Below are positions 26,020 through 34,151 of a stretch of 62,984 nt of DNA, piece after piece; position 1 is the stretch's first letter; the number at the start of each line of letters is the position of its first letter. The notes beneath the pieces are model-generated. The model did not search any database, was not told the DNA's origin, and saw only the letters and a program-made list of their open reading frames with translations. Source of the stretch: Brasilonema sp. UFV-L1 (GTDB lineage Bacteria > Cyanobacteriota > Cyanobacteriia > Cyanobacteriales > Nostocaceae); assembly GCF_012912105.1 (NCBI RefSeq), contig NZ_QMEA01000066.1, forward strand, positions 1-62,984, written 5' to 3'. A program made the translations under genes and the position numbers.

Positions 26020-27333
26020 TCAGTTTAAAGAGGTTTGTTCAGCCATTTTGTACTCGTATATTGCAACTACTTTTTTGATATTGGTTTTATGTTCTTCATA
26101 AATTTCTGGAGTTTCTGAATTTGGGTCAATGATCAATTCACCAATAGTATCATTAGCAAGTTCATTAATGGAATCAATCAGTAGATTCGGCATGGTAATA
26201 TTGTCTTCAGCAATCTTTTTCATCATAGCCTTTGGGTTGTCTTGCTCTAGCATAGCTTTTAATAGTCGAATTTCATAACCCTGTAGTTGCTTGGTTAATT
26301 CAGCCCATTCTTGCGAGAAATTTTCTGAGCTAGCAGTCGTCTCTGTAGTCTCTATTGATTCTATGGATTCTATTAATTCAGAGAAAGGAAAGAAATCTTC
26401 GCTTTCTTCCTGTTCATTGTCATTCAATTGTTCTTGAGTCGTTAGGGTTTCCATTTGATGGAGAAGTTCCCAAACTTGGCTTTGCAATTGGTCACGTTCC
26501 TCCTGTAACAATGTCACTTGTCTTTGTAACTGTTGTAATAGAGTTTGTTGTTCTGATACTTGGGTTTTCAAAGTCTTCAAGCTTGCTTTTATTTCTTTTT
26601 TCTCAGTTTCTTTCTCTAAAATGAATTGCTTTTGCTGGTTTTCTTGAACTTCAAACTCTTGTATTTGTACTCGCAACTCGTATAATTTCTCTTCTAGTTG
26701 AGGCTTTAACCGATTGAGGAGAGTTAAGCTACTTTCTAATTCTTGTTTTTCCTGCTGAAGTTCAGTGATTTGAGTTTGTAATTGAGTTATTTCGGAACGT
26801 GATACACTATAGTTTAATTCTAAACGGCGTTTTTCGGCTGTTAATGTAGAAAAAGTCTTGTTAAGTTCTATTTTTGATTTATCTAATGTGTGAAGTTCAT
26901 TTTGTAGATAATTAATTTTTCCTTCTAACTGTTTTTTTTCCATTATGTAACTGCTGAGTTCTCGATTCAGAGAATCTCTCTGGTTACGTCGTTCGACAAC
27001 TTGATTTTGTAAGTTGCTTAACTCGGCGTGCAGTACGGCATTATGCGCTTGAAGCTGATTCACTTCTGTGACAATGCGAGACTTTAATCCTTCGAGTTCT
27101 CTAATTCGCCTGTGTTGAGAATCTAAAATGAGCATCTCATGATTTCTTTGACGTTTATCTACAAATAATGCTGCTAGATACGTCGCAGGTACAGTGACGA
27201 AACCTGTCAGAAAAGCTTTGCTAAAATCCCAGCTAAGGATGAGACTAAGACCAAAACTGACGCCAAAGGCAACTATACCTATAATAAGTCGATTGCTGAC
27301 TATCGCTGATTGCATATTGCTTGTTCTTAACAT
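26020..27333 (-). CDS. Membrane-anchored coiled-coil protein with TerB_C-like domain
   Basis: 437 aa. Two hydrophobic helices lie near residues 15-52 (LIIGIVAFGVSFGLSLIL, then FLTGFVTVPATYLAALF). A very long coiled coil follows (about 65-300, heptad-rich in Leu, Gln and Glu), then an acidic linker. The C-terminal about 95 residues (WAELTKQLQGYEIRLLKAML ... PNLLIDSINELANDTIGELI ... IYEEHKTNIKKVV) resemble the TerB C-terminal domain. The usual TerB_N part is not seen; membrane helices and coiled coil take its place. It lies first in a two-gene operon with the BrxD-like ATPase. In Shango-type systems a TerB protein, ATPase and helicase act together; here the TerB partner may tie the system to the membrane. 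Confidence 0.75.
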   Translation of the reverse strand: MLRTSNMQSAIVSNRLIIGIVAFGVSFGLSLILSWDFSKAFLTGFVTVPATYLAALFVDKRQRNHEMLILDSQHRRIRELEGLKSRIVTEVNQLQAHNAVLHAELSNLQNQVVERRNQRDSLNRELSSYIMEKKQLEGKINYLQNELHTLDKSKIELNKTFSTLTAEKRRLELNYSVSRSEITQLQTQITELQQEKQELESSLTLLNRLKPQLEEKLYELRVQIQEFEVQENQQKQFILEKETEKKEIKASLKTLKTQVSEQQTLLQQLQRQVTLLQEERDQLQSQVWELLHQMETLTTQEQLNDNEQEESEDFFPFSELIESIESIETTETTASSENFSQEWAELTKQLQGYEIRLLKAMLEQDNPKAMMKKIAEDNITMPNLLIDSINELANDTIGELIIDPNSETPEIYEEHKTNIKKVVAIYEYKMAEQTSLN

Positions 27334-27464
27334 AGCTAAGTTATTAACCTAAGTATTTTCTAAGTCAATAAACCTTACACTGTCGCTTTGAAAGCTATCT
27401 GTGTCATGATTTCTAACACTATAGTCGAGAAAACGAAAAAATTAAAAACGAAATTTATCTTATT

Positions 27465-28829
27465 TTATGATTCTGTGTTTGCTGCATGCTGGGTTGAACG
27501 AGACACGGTTAAATCTGCTTTTAAGAAATCAACAAATTGCCTTGCTGTTCTTCCAGAACGACCATTATGGCGAGTCGCCCATTGTAAAGCTTGACGTTCT
27601 AAATCTTCCTGACTCATATCAATTTCAGCTTGTGCCGCAAGATGCCGGATAATGTGTAAGTAAGTTTTCTGGTCAGCGCCTTCAAAAGTCAAGGTCAAAC
27701 CAAAGCGATCGCTAAAAGATAGCTTCTCTTGCATGGTATCCCATACATGGATTTCATCGTTGTCTTTGGGAGATGGTCGATCAGCAAAAAACTCTCGAAT
27801 TAAGTGGCGACGGTTAGAAGTAGCATACACAACAGCATTTTGAGGTCGTGCGGTTAAATTGCCTTCTAAAACCACTTTAAGTGCTTTGAAGGCATCATCA
27901 TCTTCTTCAAAAGACAGGTCATCGACAAAGATGATAAACTTTTGTGGAACACTGCGTAACTGTTCCACAATTTTTGGTAAGTCTTTCAATTCAGATTTTG
28001 CGACTTCTAGTAAACGTAAGTTGCGATCGCCATACTCATTGAGCAAAGCTTTTACCAAAGAAGATTTTCCTGAACCGCGACTACCGTAAAGTAAAACGTG
28101 CAGCGCCATCTGTCCAGATAATAAAAACTCTGTGTTTTTCAACAAAGCTTCTTTTTGCGACTCGTAACCGACAAGTTGATTCAATTGAACTGGATCGGGG
28201 TAGCGTATTCCGATAAACTGCCCAGCTTGCCAACGCGCAGCCCTATACTCTGCAAATAAGCCTGTACCAAATTGGTGATAATACGCCGCCAATTCTTTCA
28301 CCGCATCAGCCCAATGTTCCAACTGTTGTAGTTTTGAAATCAAAGGAAATTCGTGAGTTTTTGCAACTCCATCTTTCTCTGTATACCATACGACTGGTGA
28401 AACGCTCAGATGAGCTACGTCTTGCACCCATTCACTTAAGATAGCGCTGCTACACTGATAAAGACTCTGCAACGCTTGTAAATCATGCTGAACTGCGGCT
28501 ATTAAAGCTGGAGGTAAATTTTCAAATTCTTGTTGTTGAGCCAGTTGAGTAAAAGGATTCTCTGCTCTGAGAATTTGAGTAATGAGATATTCCTCCCAGT
28601 TTTGATGTCTGGCAGCCAAGCACCTAAAATAATTGCCGTATGACTGGAGGCAACCGCGTGCGTCGGCATCAGTGTAGCGTATTGCTTGCAACAGATCAAG
28701 ATACGCGCTCCCCACTTCGCTTTGGACGACGGACTGGTAGAGTAAAAGGGACGCTGCTTGGCGTTGGAGGTATTGAACCTTTGCGTTCGGCTTAGCCGCT
28801 TCGTAGAAGATCGCTTGATTATCCATCAA
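27465..28829 (-). CDS. DUF815 family AAA ATPase
   Basis: 454 aa. C-terminal AAA domain with Walker A LYGSRGSGKSS near 245-255 and Walker B FIIFVDDLSFE near 300. The arginine-rich SGRTARQF region near the end resembles sensor 2. The N-terminal 200 residues are helical and family specific. DUF815 proteins are widespread P-loop ATPases of unknown substrate. The gene is on the same strand as the TerB_C/BrxD pair, 131 bp upstream, so it could be co-transcribed, though it is found without them in many genomes. The start could be Met1 or Met2. Confidence 0.85.
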   Translation of the reverse strand: MMDNQAIFYEAAKPNAKVQYLQRQAASLLLYQSVVQSEVGSAYLDLLQAIRYTDADARGCLQSYGNYFRCLAARHQNWEEYLITQILRAENPFTQLAQQQEFENLPPALIAAVQHDLQALQSLYQCSSAILSEWVQDVAHLSVSPVVWYTEKDGVAKTHEFPLISKLQQLEHWADAVKELAAYYHQFGTGLFAEYRAARWQAGQFIGIRYPDPVQLNQLVGYESQKEALLKNTEFLLSGQMALHVLLYGSRGSGKSSLVKALLNEYGDRNLRLLEVAKSELKDLPKIVEQLRSVPQKFIIFVDDLSFEEDDDAFKALKVVLEGNLTARPQNAVVYATSNRRHLIREFFADRPSPKDNDEIHVWDTMQEKLSFSDRFGLTLTFEGADQKTYLHIIRHLAAQAEIDMSQEDLERQALQWATRHNGRSGRTARQFVDFLKADLTVSRSTQHAANTES

Positions 28830-28914
28830 TCAAAAGGTAATGTAGCTAGATAGCTATGGTAAATTGTCTGCTGATAGCCGCATCAAAATTAAATTCTATA
28901 TAGGTTTTTTAACA

Positions 28915-29235
28915 ATGACTTTAGGTATCGTCGCACCTCTTGCCTACGGCATCTTAGCTCTCATAGGTGGTATTATTGGCTACCGTCAAGCGAATAGCAA
29001 AGTTTCTTTAATTAGTGGTGGTATCAGCGGTTTACTGCTGATTATTGCTGCTGTTGTGCAACTCCAAGGACAAACTTGGGGTTTGACGTTAGCTGCTGTG
29101 GTGACTGCTGTTTTAGTCATAACTTTTGGGGTTAGATTGGTGAAAACACGTAAATTTATGCCTGCGGGATTAATGGCTATCTTAGGTTTGGTGGCACTAG
29201 GGACAATGGTCAATCAACTGGTGGTGTTGAGGTAG
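28915..29235 (+). CDS. TMEM14-family small membrane protein
   Basis: 106 aa from ATG 28915; a TTG start at 28864 is open but lacks support. Four hydrophobic helices rich in Gly, Ala and Ile (LAYGILALIGGIIGYRQANS pattern) match the Tmemb_14 family. Relatives are implicated in fatty acid or haem precursor transport in plastids; the bacterial role is not established. It is divergent from the DUF815 gene. A strong terminator-like hairpin follows at 29343. Confidence 0.8.
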   Translation: MTLGIVAPLAYGILALIGGIIGYRQANSKVSLISGGISGLLLIIAAVVQLQGQTWGLTLAAVVTAVLVITFGVRLVKTRKFMPAGLMAILGLVALGTMVNQLVVLR

Positions 29236-29342
29236 CGTGAGGTTCCAAATCATACTAAGGGACTTCCAAATCAAAAATATGTAATCCTATATGAGTTGTG
29301 TAAAAGTGCCTGCGGGCAGCGCATAAATTGCTGGAGTCCACC

Positions 29343-29380
29343 AAACCCGGTTTCGCAAGAGTTACCGGGTTTCTAATTTT
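29343..29380 (+). terminator. AAACCCGGT/ACCGGGTTT terminator hairpin
   Basis: AAACCCGGT (29343-29351) pairs with ACCGGGTTT (29364-29372), followed by CTAATTTTT. A 9-bp perfect stem with a T-rich tail fits an intrinsic terminator about 110 bp after the TMEM14 gene. Confidence 0.65.
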
Positions 29381-29490
29381 TCACAAATGATTTATAACTG
29401 CTTGGGACAGACCCCATAAGAACTGCCATTGTCATCATCATAATTGGACGGAAGCGAACCAGGCAAACTTCATAAATGGCACCAAAAGAA
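29373..29490 (-). pseudogene. Relic of an RND efflux transporter
   Basis: About 30 residues in one frame, GAIYEVCLVRFRPIMMMTMA followed by VLMGSVP, match a conserved AcrB/MdtB-type transmembrane stretch (QACLLRFRPIxMTTxAALxGALP). Nothing else of the about 1000-residue transporter is present. The relic is bounded upstream by a MITE end at 29494 and downstream by the terminator. Confidence 0.6.
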
Positions 29491-29493
29491 TTT

Positions 29494-29508
29494 TTGGCGT
29501 TGCTGAAT
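29494..29508 (+). mobile_element. Solo TTGGCGTTGCTGAAT transposon end
   Basis: Identical to the left end of the MITE at 40351. No partner end is found nearby. It abuts the RND relic, so a transposon-mediated deletion is plausible. Confidence 0.55.
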
Positions 29509-29563
29509 CCATGTATGAAAAAGATGTCGTGTGATTCCAAACCCCCGGATTCATCCGTGGGGA

Positions 29564-29592
29564 TATTCTGAATTCTGAATTCTGGATTCTGA
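29564..29592. repeat. ATTCTGA heptamer tandem repeat
   Basis: Four consecutive ATTCTGA-type heptamers (one with a G change), of the STRR kind of heterocystous cyanobacteria. Confidence 0.6.
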
Positions 29593-29801
29593 CTCCTTTT
29601 CATTGAGATTTGTGTGACTTTTTTCCTAGTCCACAAAGAGCTAATCAGTAGGAAAGACTCTATCAATATTGATGATAGATTCGTTAAAGAAGAGAAAGAA
29701 AATGTTTGCAATGTTCTTTGGTGTCCAATACAGTTCAAATAAGCCCACAGGCGCACGTCCTGCTTCTGCAGGCTAGAACGATTTTCCAATCAGTCAATCT
29801 T

Positions 29802-31004
29802 ATGGTTCGTCCGTCCTACCAACCGTTTCGTCTGTTGCTTTATCTGGAGTGGCTATTGTTAGCCACGGCAATTTTCATGGAAGTGATGTTACCTTTCGTG
29901 TTGTCTTGGCAGTTACTGCAGCGAGTTCTGATCATCATTGCCTTTGGTTTGATGGGCTTGAGACTGCCAAAACAAAAGTTGGGAGTAAAATTGCTTTACA
30001 CTGCTCTGGAATTTGGCTTGATTTTGCTAGCAACGACTCAAGAAGGCTTATCCTCTCGCTCTGTTTTCCTGCTATGTCTGGTGCTGGTGATGCGGAGTTG
30101 CTTACTGTTTCGGCAAAAGGGACAGTTAGTAGTGTTGAGCTTAGCTTTCCTCTGTTATGGAACACTGCTGCTGTCAAAACCCATTATGCCTGACAAGATT
30201 AAAGTCGCTGTATGGGATTGGCGATTGAGTTCTGTATTGTTGTTTAGCTTGACGCTGATATTTGCTTTATTGTTGATTAATGCTCTGCTCGCAGAACGGC
30301 AAAGTCGAGAGCAGTTGCAGATTGCTCATCAGGAACTAGAAATCACCCATGAGCAACTACGACAGTATGCGCTGCGAATTGAAGATCAGGCAACTTTGCA
30401 GGAACGTAATCGGATTGCTCGCGAAATTCACGATGGACTCGGACACACCCTAGCCGCCCAAACCATTCAAATTAATAATGCTTTATTGTTCTGGCAATCG
30501 AATGACGACAAGGCATTGACTTTTATCAAACAGGCAAAGCAACTGGGATCTCAGGCGTTGCTGGAAATTCGGCGCTCAGTTTCAGTTTTGCGCTCAAATC
30601 CGCTGCAAGGACAATTACTTGAATCAGCCATTGAAAAGCTACTAAAAGACTTCCAACACACCACAGGGATTTCTCTGTCTAGCAAAATCTACTTACCAGT
30701 ATCCTTACCCACAGAAGTGAAAACAACCGTTTACCGGATTGTGCAAGAATCGCTGACAAATATTTATAAACATGCTCAAGCAACAACTGTGAGCGTTCAG
30801 TTACAGCAGCAGACTGAGACGCTTCATCTTTCAATTGAGGACAATGGTAAAGGATTTGATCCAACTCAAAATACAACCGGGTTTGGACTGCAGGGGATGC
30901 GAGAACGAGCACTGGCGTTGGGCGCAGAGTTTCATCTCCACAGTCAACCAGAAAAAGGGTGTCGTATCTGTGTTTCTTTTCCACTATCAAATTTATTAAT
31001 ATGA
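29802..31004 (+). CDS. NarL-type sensor histidine kinase, membrane-bound
   Basis: 400 aa from ATG 29802 (MVRPSYQPFRLLLYLEWLLL); an upstream start at 29706 is open but adds a poorly fitting tail. The N-terminal about 165 residues contain six hydrophobic helices. A coiled coil (about 165-200) leads to a HisKA_3 domain with His210 in RNRIAREIHDGLGHTLA. An HATPase_c domain follows (VQESLTNIYKHA, then DNGKGFD and GFGLQGMRERA). It phosphorylates the response regulator encoded immediately downstream, with which it shares a 4-bp ATGA overlap. The signal is unknown. No target operon can be read from the context. Confidence 0.93.
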   Translation: MVRPSYQPFRLLLYLEWLLLATAIFMEVMLPFVLSWQLLQRVLIIIAFGLMGLRLPKQKLGVKLLYTALEFGLILLATTQEGLSSRSVFLLCLVLVMRSCLLFRQKGQLVVLSLAFLCYGTLLLSKPIMPDKIKVAVWDWRLSSVLLFSLTLIFALLLINALLAERQSREQLQIAHQELEITHEQLRQYALRIEDQATLQERNRIAREIHDGLGHTLAAQTIQINNALLFWQSNDDKALTFIKQAKQLGSQALLEIRRSVSVLRSNPLQGQLLESAIEKLLKDFQHTTGISLSSKIYLPVSLPTEVKTTVYRIVQESLTNIYKHAQATTVSVQLQQQTETLHLSIEDNGKGFDPTQNTTGFGLQGMRERALALGAEFHLHSQPEKGCRICVSFPLSNLLI

Positions 31005-31639
31005 TTCGGATTTTATTAGTCGATGATCAACTTATCATCCGTCAAGGACTCAAGAGTTTACTAGAGTCTAATTCCGATATGCAAGTTATCGGTGAAGCGG
31101 AAAATGGGCAACGAGCGCTTGAGGTGATTTCCAGGCTACAACCCGATGTTGTGCTGATGGATATCCGGATGCCCGTTATGGATGGAGTCGCTGCAACTGG
31201 GGCGATCGCCCGACAATATCCTGACACGAAAGTGCTGGTGTTGACAACTTTCGATGATGATGAGTATGTCTCGCAAGCGATGCGATTAGGCGCTAAGGGC
31301 TACTTGCTCAAGGATACTGAGCCAGATGAACTGGCGTTAGCCATTCGAGCTATTTACAAGGGACATACCCAACTTGGTCCTGGGTTGTTTGAAAAAGCAC
31401 TCATCTCCGTCACAACACCAGCCCCCTCGATGAAACATCCCCCAGAACTAGGGCAACTTACACCCAGAGAACTGGATGTATTACGTTTAATGGCTTCTGG
31501 AGCTAATAACCGTGAAATTGCGCAATCGCTTTTCCTCTCAGAGAACACTGTTAAGAATTATGTGACTAATATTCTCAGTCGCTTAAATTTGCGCGATCGC
31601 ACCCAAGCAGCCCTGTTTGCTCATTCTTTATTTAAATAG
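31001..31639 (+). CDS. NarL/LuxR-family response regulator
   Basis: 212 aa from ATG 31001, overlapping the kinase stop by 4 bp, so the pair is translationally coupled. Receiver domain with phospho-acceptor Asp54 (VLMDIRMPVMDG), acidic DD8-9 and Lys in LLKDTEPDEL. C-terminal LuxR helix-turn-helix at about 145-205 (LTPRELDVLRLMASGANNREIAQSLFLSENTVKNYV). It acts as a DNA-binding regulator after phosphorylation by the upstream kinase. It is complete, with no oddities. Confidence 0.95.
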   Translation: MIRILLVDDQLIIRQGLKSLLESNSDMQVIGEAENGQRALEVISRLQPDVVLMDIRMPVMDGVAATGAIARQYPDTKVLVLTTFDDDEYVSQAMRLGAKGYLLKDTEPDELALAIRAIYKGHTQLGPGLFEKALISVTTPAPSMKHPPELGQLTPRELDVLRLMASGANNREIAQSLFLSENTVKNYVTNILSRLNLRDRTQAALFAHSLFK

Positions 31640-31662
31640 TTGTTATCTTAGCAAAACTCAGT

Positions 31663-32280
31663 CTAGTAGTTTACATTTATCCATCGTGCGACTTCTTCCA
31701 CACTCTCATTTACTGTTATTTTGGAAGTATCTAGAAGAGTGATTGGTGGCTTTGTCTTGTGTGCATTATCTTTAAACCAACGATTGAAGGATATGTGTTC
31801 GTTTATCCGTTCATCCGTAAAACCACGCCATGCGGGACGATTTTGTAATCGTGAGGTAAGAATTTCATCGTCACAAATCAAAGCCAAATAATAAATTTCT
31901 GAAAAATAGCGACGCTCTAAGCATCCTTCAAAATGCTCAGGAATTCCAGCGCCACATAGAACAACTGGTTTTCCAGACTGCGAAATATTTTTACACACTC
32001 GCAGCCAAGTTTCTCGATATTGACGTAAATCAGTTCCTGGTTGCTGTAATTCCTGACGCCAAAGAATATCACTTTCCATCACAACAACTTCTTTCATTTT
32101 GTCAACAAGTGCAAGACTGATTGTTGATTTGCCAGTACCACTTGCGCCCGAAAGAATAAATAATGGTAGTTGTATAAACTTGTGTTTCAATCCGCAATTT
32201 GGACATACAGCATATGGTCCAGAAGATACAATGATTTTATCAGGGCGATATTCGCCACAGTTGGAACAGATGTTAAACAT
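31663..32280 (-). CDS. Zinc-ribbon P-loop (nucleotide) kinase
   Basis: 205 aa. The N-terminus is a zinc ribbon: Cys5, Cys8, Cys26 and Cys29 (NICSNCG ... AVCPNCG). Walker A SGASGTGKST follows at 44-53. LCGAGIPEHFEGCLERRYF and RLQNRPAWRGF match small adenylate- or shikimate-like kinase (AAA_33) enzymes. The substrate cannot be told. The zinc ribbon suggests nucleic acid or protein contact. It converges with the response regulator gene, with 23 bp between stops. Confidence 0.7.
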   Translation of the reverse strand: MFNICSNCGEYRPDKIIVSSGPYAVCPNCGLKHKFIQLPLFILSGASGTGKSTISLALVDKMKEVVVMESDILWRQELQQPGTDLRQYRETWLRVCKNISQSGKPVVLCGAGIPEHFEGCLERRYFSEIYYLALICDDEILTSRLQNRPAWRGFTDERINEHISFNRWFKDNAHKTKPPITLLDTSKITVNESVEEVARWINVNY

Positions 32281-32325
32281 GATATTTCTGAACGCTATTC
32301 GTTGAAAATCTTTGACCGAAGAAAT

Positions 32326-32351
32326 AACGGGCTACGCCCCGCTACGCTAAC
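32326..32351 (-). repeat. GC palindromic dispersed repeat, inverted copy 1
   Basis: AACGGGCTACGCCCCGCTAC then GCTAAC, the reverse complement of the copy at 32554. The two copies face each other across about 200 bp. Confidence 0.7.
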
Positions 32352-32553
32352 ACCAACTCACTAACTCAGTAATCAGAAGATCAACGCTAAAAAGTATACT
32401 AGCAACACTATACTAGCATCATTATTGATTTATGGAATGAAGAATAAAGATGTATTTCAAGTAGAGTGCAACGTGTAGAAATACGGCGTTCTTATCTAAA
32501 TATCAGCGCATTTCTGTATGGGAATGTATTCTAAGTTCTGCGTTCTGATAACT
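32352..32553. other. Non-coding region between inverted repeats
   Basis: About 200 bp with a short direct repeat (TATACTAGCA near 32396 and 32410) and no gene. With the flanking repeats it makes up the 515-bp gap between the zinc-ribbon kinase and APH-kinase genes. Confidence 0.4.
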
Positions 32554-32585
32554 GTTAGCGTAGCGGGGCGCAGCCCGTTCTTCTT
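32554..32585 (+). repeat. GC palindromic dispersed repeat, copy 2
   Basis: GTTAGCGTAGCGGGGCGCAG then CCCGTTCTTCTT. Related copies are at 32326, 35431, 35464, 35991, 46537 and 62927. Confidence 0.7.
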
Positions 32586-32795
32586 AATCAGTGTTGAGCA
32601 AAATTTTAAGCAATAGTCATAATAGTACTGCCATTTTGGCAGGTTTGTTTGAAATAAATCGGATATTAGTAGATTGTGTCAATCGTTATTGATACTTGCA
32701 GGGTTTATTGCTATCTACCAAAATAATTCTAAAGTCAAGTCAACACTGAAATTGTTGATTATTATCAAGCATTTTTACGCTATAGGAAATTATAC

Positions 32796-34034
32796 ATGGT
32801 ACTCTCACTATCTTCTCAGAATGTTATTCAGTATCTGTATCAAGCAGGTCTGTGTAGCTCAGAAGAAGGTGCAAATACCGATTCTGAGTTCACATCAAAT
32901 AGTCAGAAAAATCTCAATTTACTTGTTACTTTAGCGGAAAACCACAAGTTGCTAGTGAAACAGGAACGATGCATTGAAAATGACGGATATCCACAAGACT
33001 TTTTCAATGAATGGCTGTTTCATCAGTTACTTCAGAAATTTCCGGTGTTAGGAAATATTTCTGCGATCGCATCTTTAGTCGTGCATTTTGATGAAGAAAA
33101 ATCTATTCTTGTTCGCCACTACCTACAGGAGTATTTTGAACTAGGAAGTTTTTATCAAAAAAGTTTGCTCTTTCCCAAGGCGATCGCAAGTGCTATTGGT
33201 ACTAGTTTGGGAGCGCTACATCGTGCTACTTTCAACCGCCGGGAATATCGTGATTTTATGGCAACTGCTCCTCAAGGACAGTTTTGCTATCAATTTTATA
33301 ATCCAGCGCAAGGGATAGGAACAATTGGACCAGAAATTTTTGGTAATGTTCCTACAGATGCACTGAAATTTTATGTTCTTTATCAAAATTACGAAACAAT
33401 AGAAGCAGCTATTGCTGAATTAGCGTATGAGTGGAATCCTTGCTGCTTAACTCATAATGACCTAAGATTGGAAAATATTTTAGTGCATTCAAAGTGGAAG
33501 CAGTTAGACAATTGTCTTGTCAAACTCATTGATTGGGAAGCTTGTGCTTGGGGAGATCCTGCTTTTGATTTGGGAACTTTAGTCGCAAGTTATCTAACAA
33601 TTTGGTTAGATAGCTTAGTTGTAGATTTTACTCTCGATTTAGAAGAATCGCTACTTCTTGCAGCGGTTCCATTAGAAAATCTTCAGCCTTCAATACTAGC
33701 TCTTCTTCTAGGGTATCTTGATACTTTTCCAATCATTCTTGAGTATCGTTGTGAATTTGTTCAACGAGTTCTCCAGTTTGCGGGTTTAGTCCTGATTCAT
33801 CGAATTCAAGAAAAGATTAATTCTTACAAACATTTTGATAATTCTGGTGTTTGTATGCTTAATTTTGCTAAAAGCTTACTGACGAGACCACAAGAATCTG
33901 TGCTGACTGTTTTTGGTATAGCAGAGTCAGAAATCTTAAAAATATTTACAAAGTTTGCTCAACTCTCTCATCCCAAAACAGAAAATAATCTGCTTCGCCT
34001 TTATTACGAAAAAACTCGATTGCGCGGTTTTTAA
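32796..34034 (+). CDS. APH-family kinase (class V LanK-like)
   Basis: 412 aa. C-terminal lobe of the aminoglycoside-phosphotransferase/choline-kinase fold: catalytic loop LTHNDLRLENILV with Asp222, and metal-binding KLIDWEACAWGDPAFDLG near 247-264. The N-lobe is less typical. It is paired with a HopA1-family gene 117 bp downstream. APH-like kinase plus HopA1 lyase is the pairing in class V lanthipeptide synthesis (LxmK and LxmY of lexapeptide), where the kinase phosphorylates Ser/Thr and the lyase removes phosphate. The assignment as a peptide kinase rests on this pairing. No precursor gene was recognised. Confidence 0.75.
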   Translation: MVLSLSSQNVIQYLYQAGLCSSEEGANTDSEFTSNSQKNLNLLVTLAENHKLLVKQERCIENDGYPQDFFNEWLFHQLLQKFPVLGNISAIASLVVHFDEEKSILVRHYLQEYFELGSFYQKSLLFPKAIASAIGTSLGALHRATFNRREYRDFMATAPQGQFCYQFYNPAQGIGTIGPEIFGNVPTDALKFYVLYQNYETIEAAIAELAYEWNPCCLTHNDLRLENILVHSKWKQLDNCLVKLIDWEACAWGDPAFDLGTLVASYLTIWLDSLVVDFTLDLEESLLLAAVPLENLQPSILALLLGYLDTFPIILEYRCEFVQRVLQFAGLVLIHRIQEKINSYKHFDNSGVCMLNFAKSLLTRPQESVLTVFGIAESEILKIFTKFAQLSHPKTENNLLRLYYEKTRLRGF

Positions 34035-34072
34035 AACAGCATGTAGTACACTTCTTGTGTTAAGTAAACAGT

Positions 34073-34091
34073 CCTGCCAACTTATGGCAGG
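34073..34091 (+). promoter_or_regulatory. Perfect 7-bp hairpin between kinase and HopA1 genes
   Basis: CCTGCCA (34073-34079) pairs with TGGCAGG (34085-34091) around ACTTA. The right arm runs into AGGAG, a ribosome-site-like sequence that the stem would cover. It could tune translation or transcript ratio of the second gene. Confidence 0.4.
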
Positions 34092-34151
34092 AGACTGAAA
34101 GCCAAATGATGAAACTGATAACTGCTCATTCTCCTTTGAGAAGTTCCAAGA

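Noticed and set aside
24549-27333. A BREX system
   Set aside because: Only a BrxD-like ATPase is present; no PglZ, PglX or BrxB-type genes are seen, so a Shango-like module fits better.
32674-32934. 86-codon frame overlapping the APH kinase start
   Set aside because: Hydrophobic but overlaps the well-supported kinase in another frame; judged a shadow.
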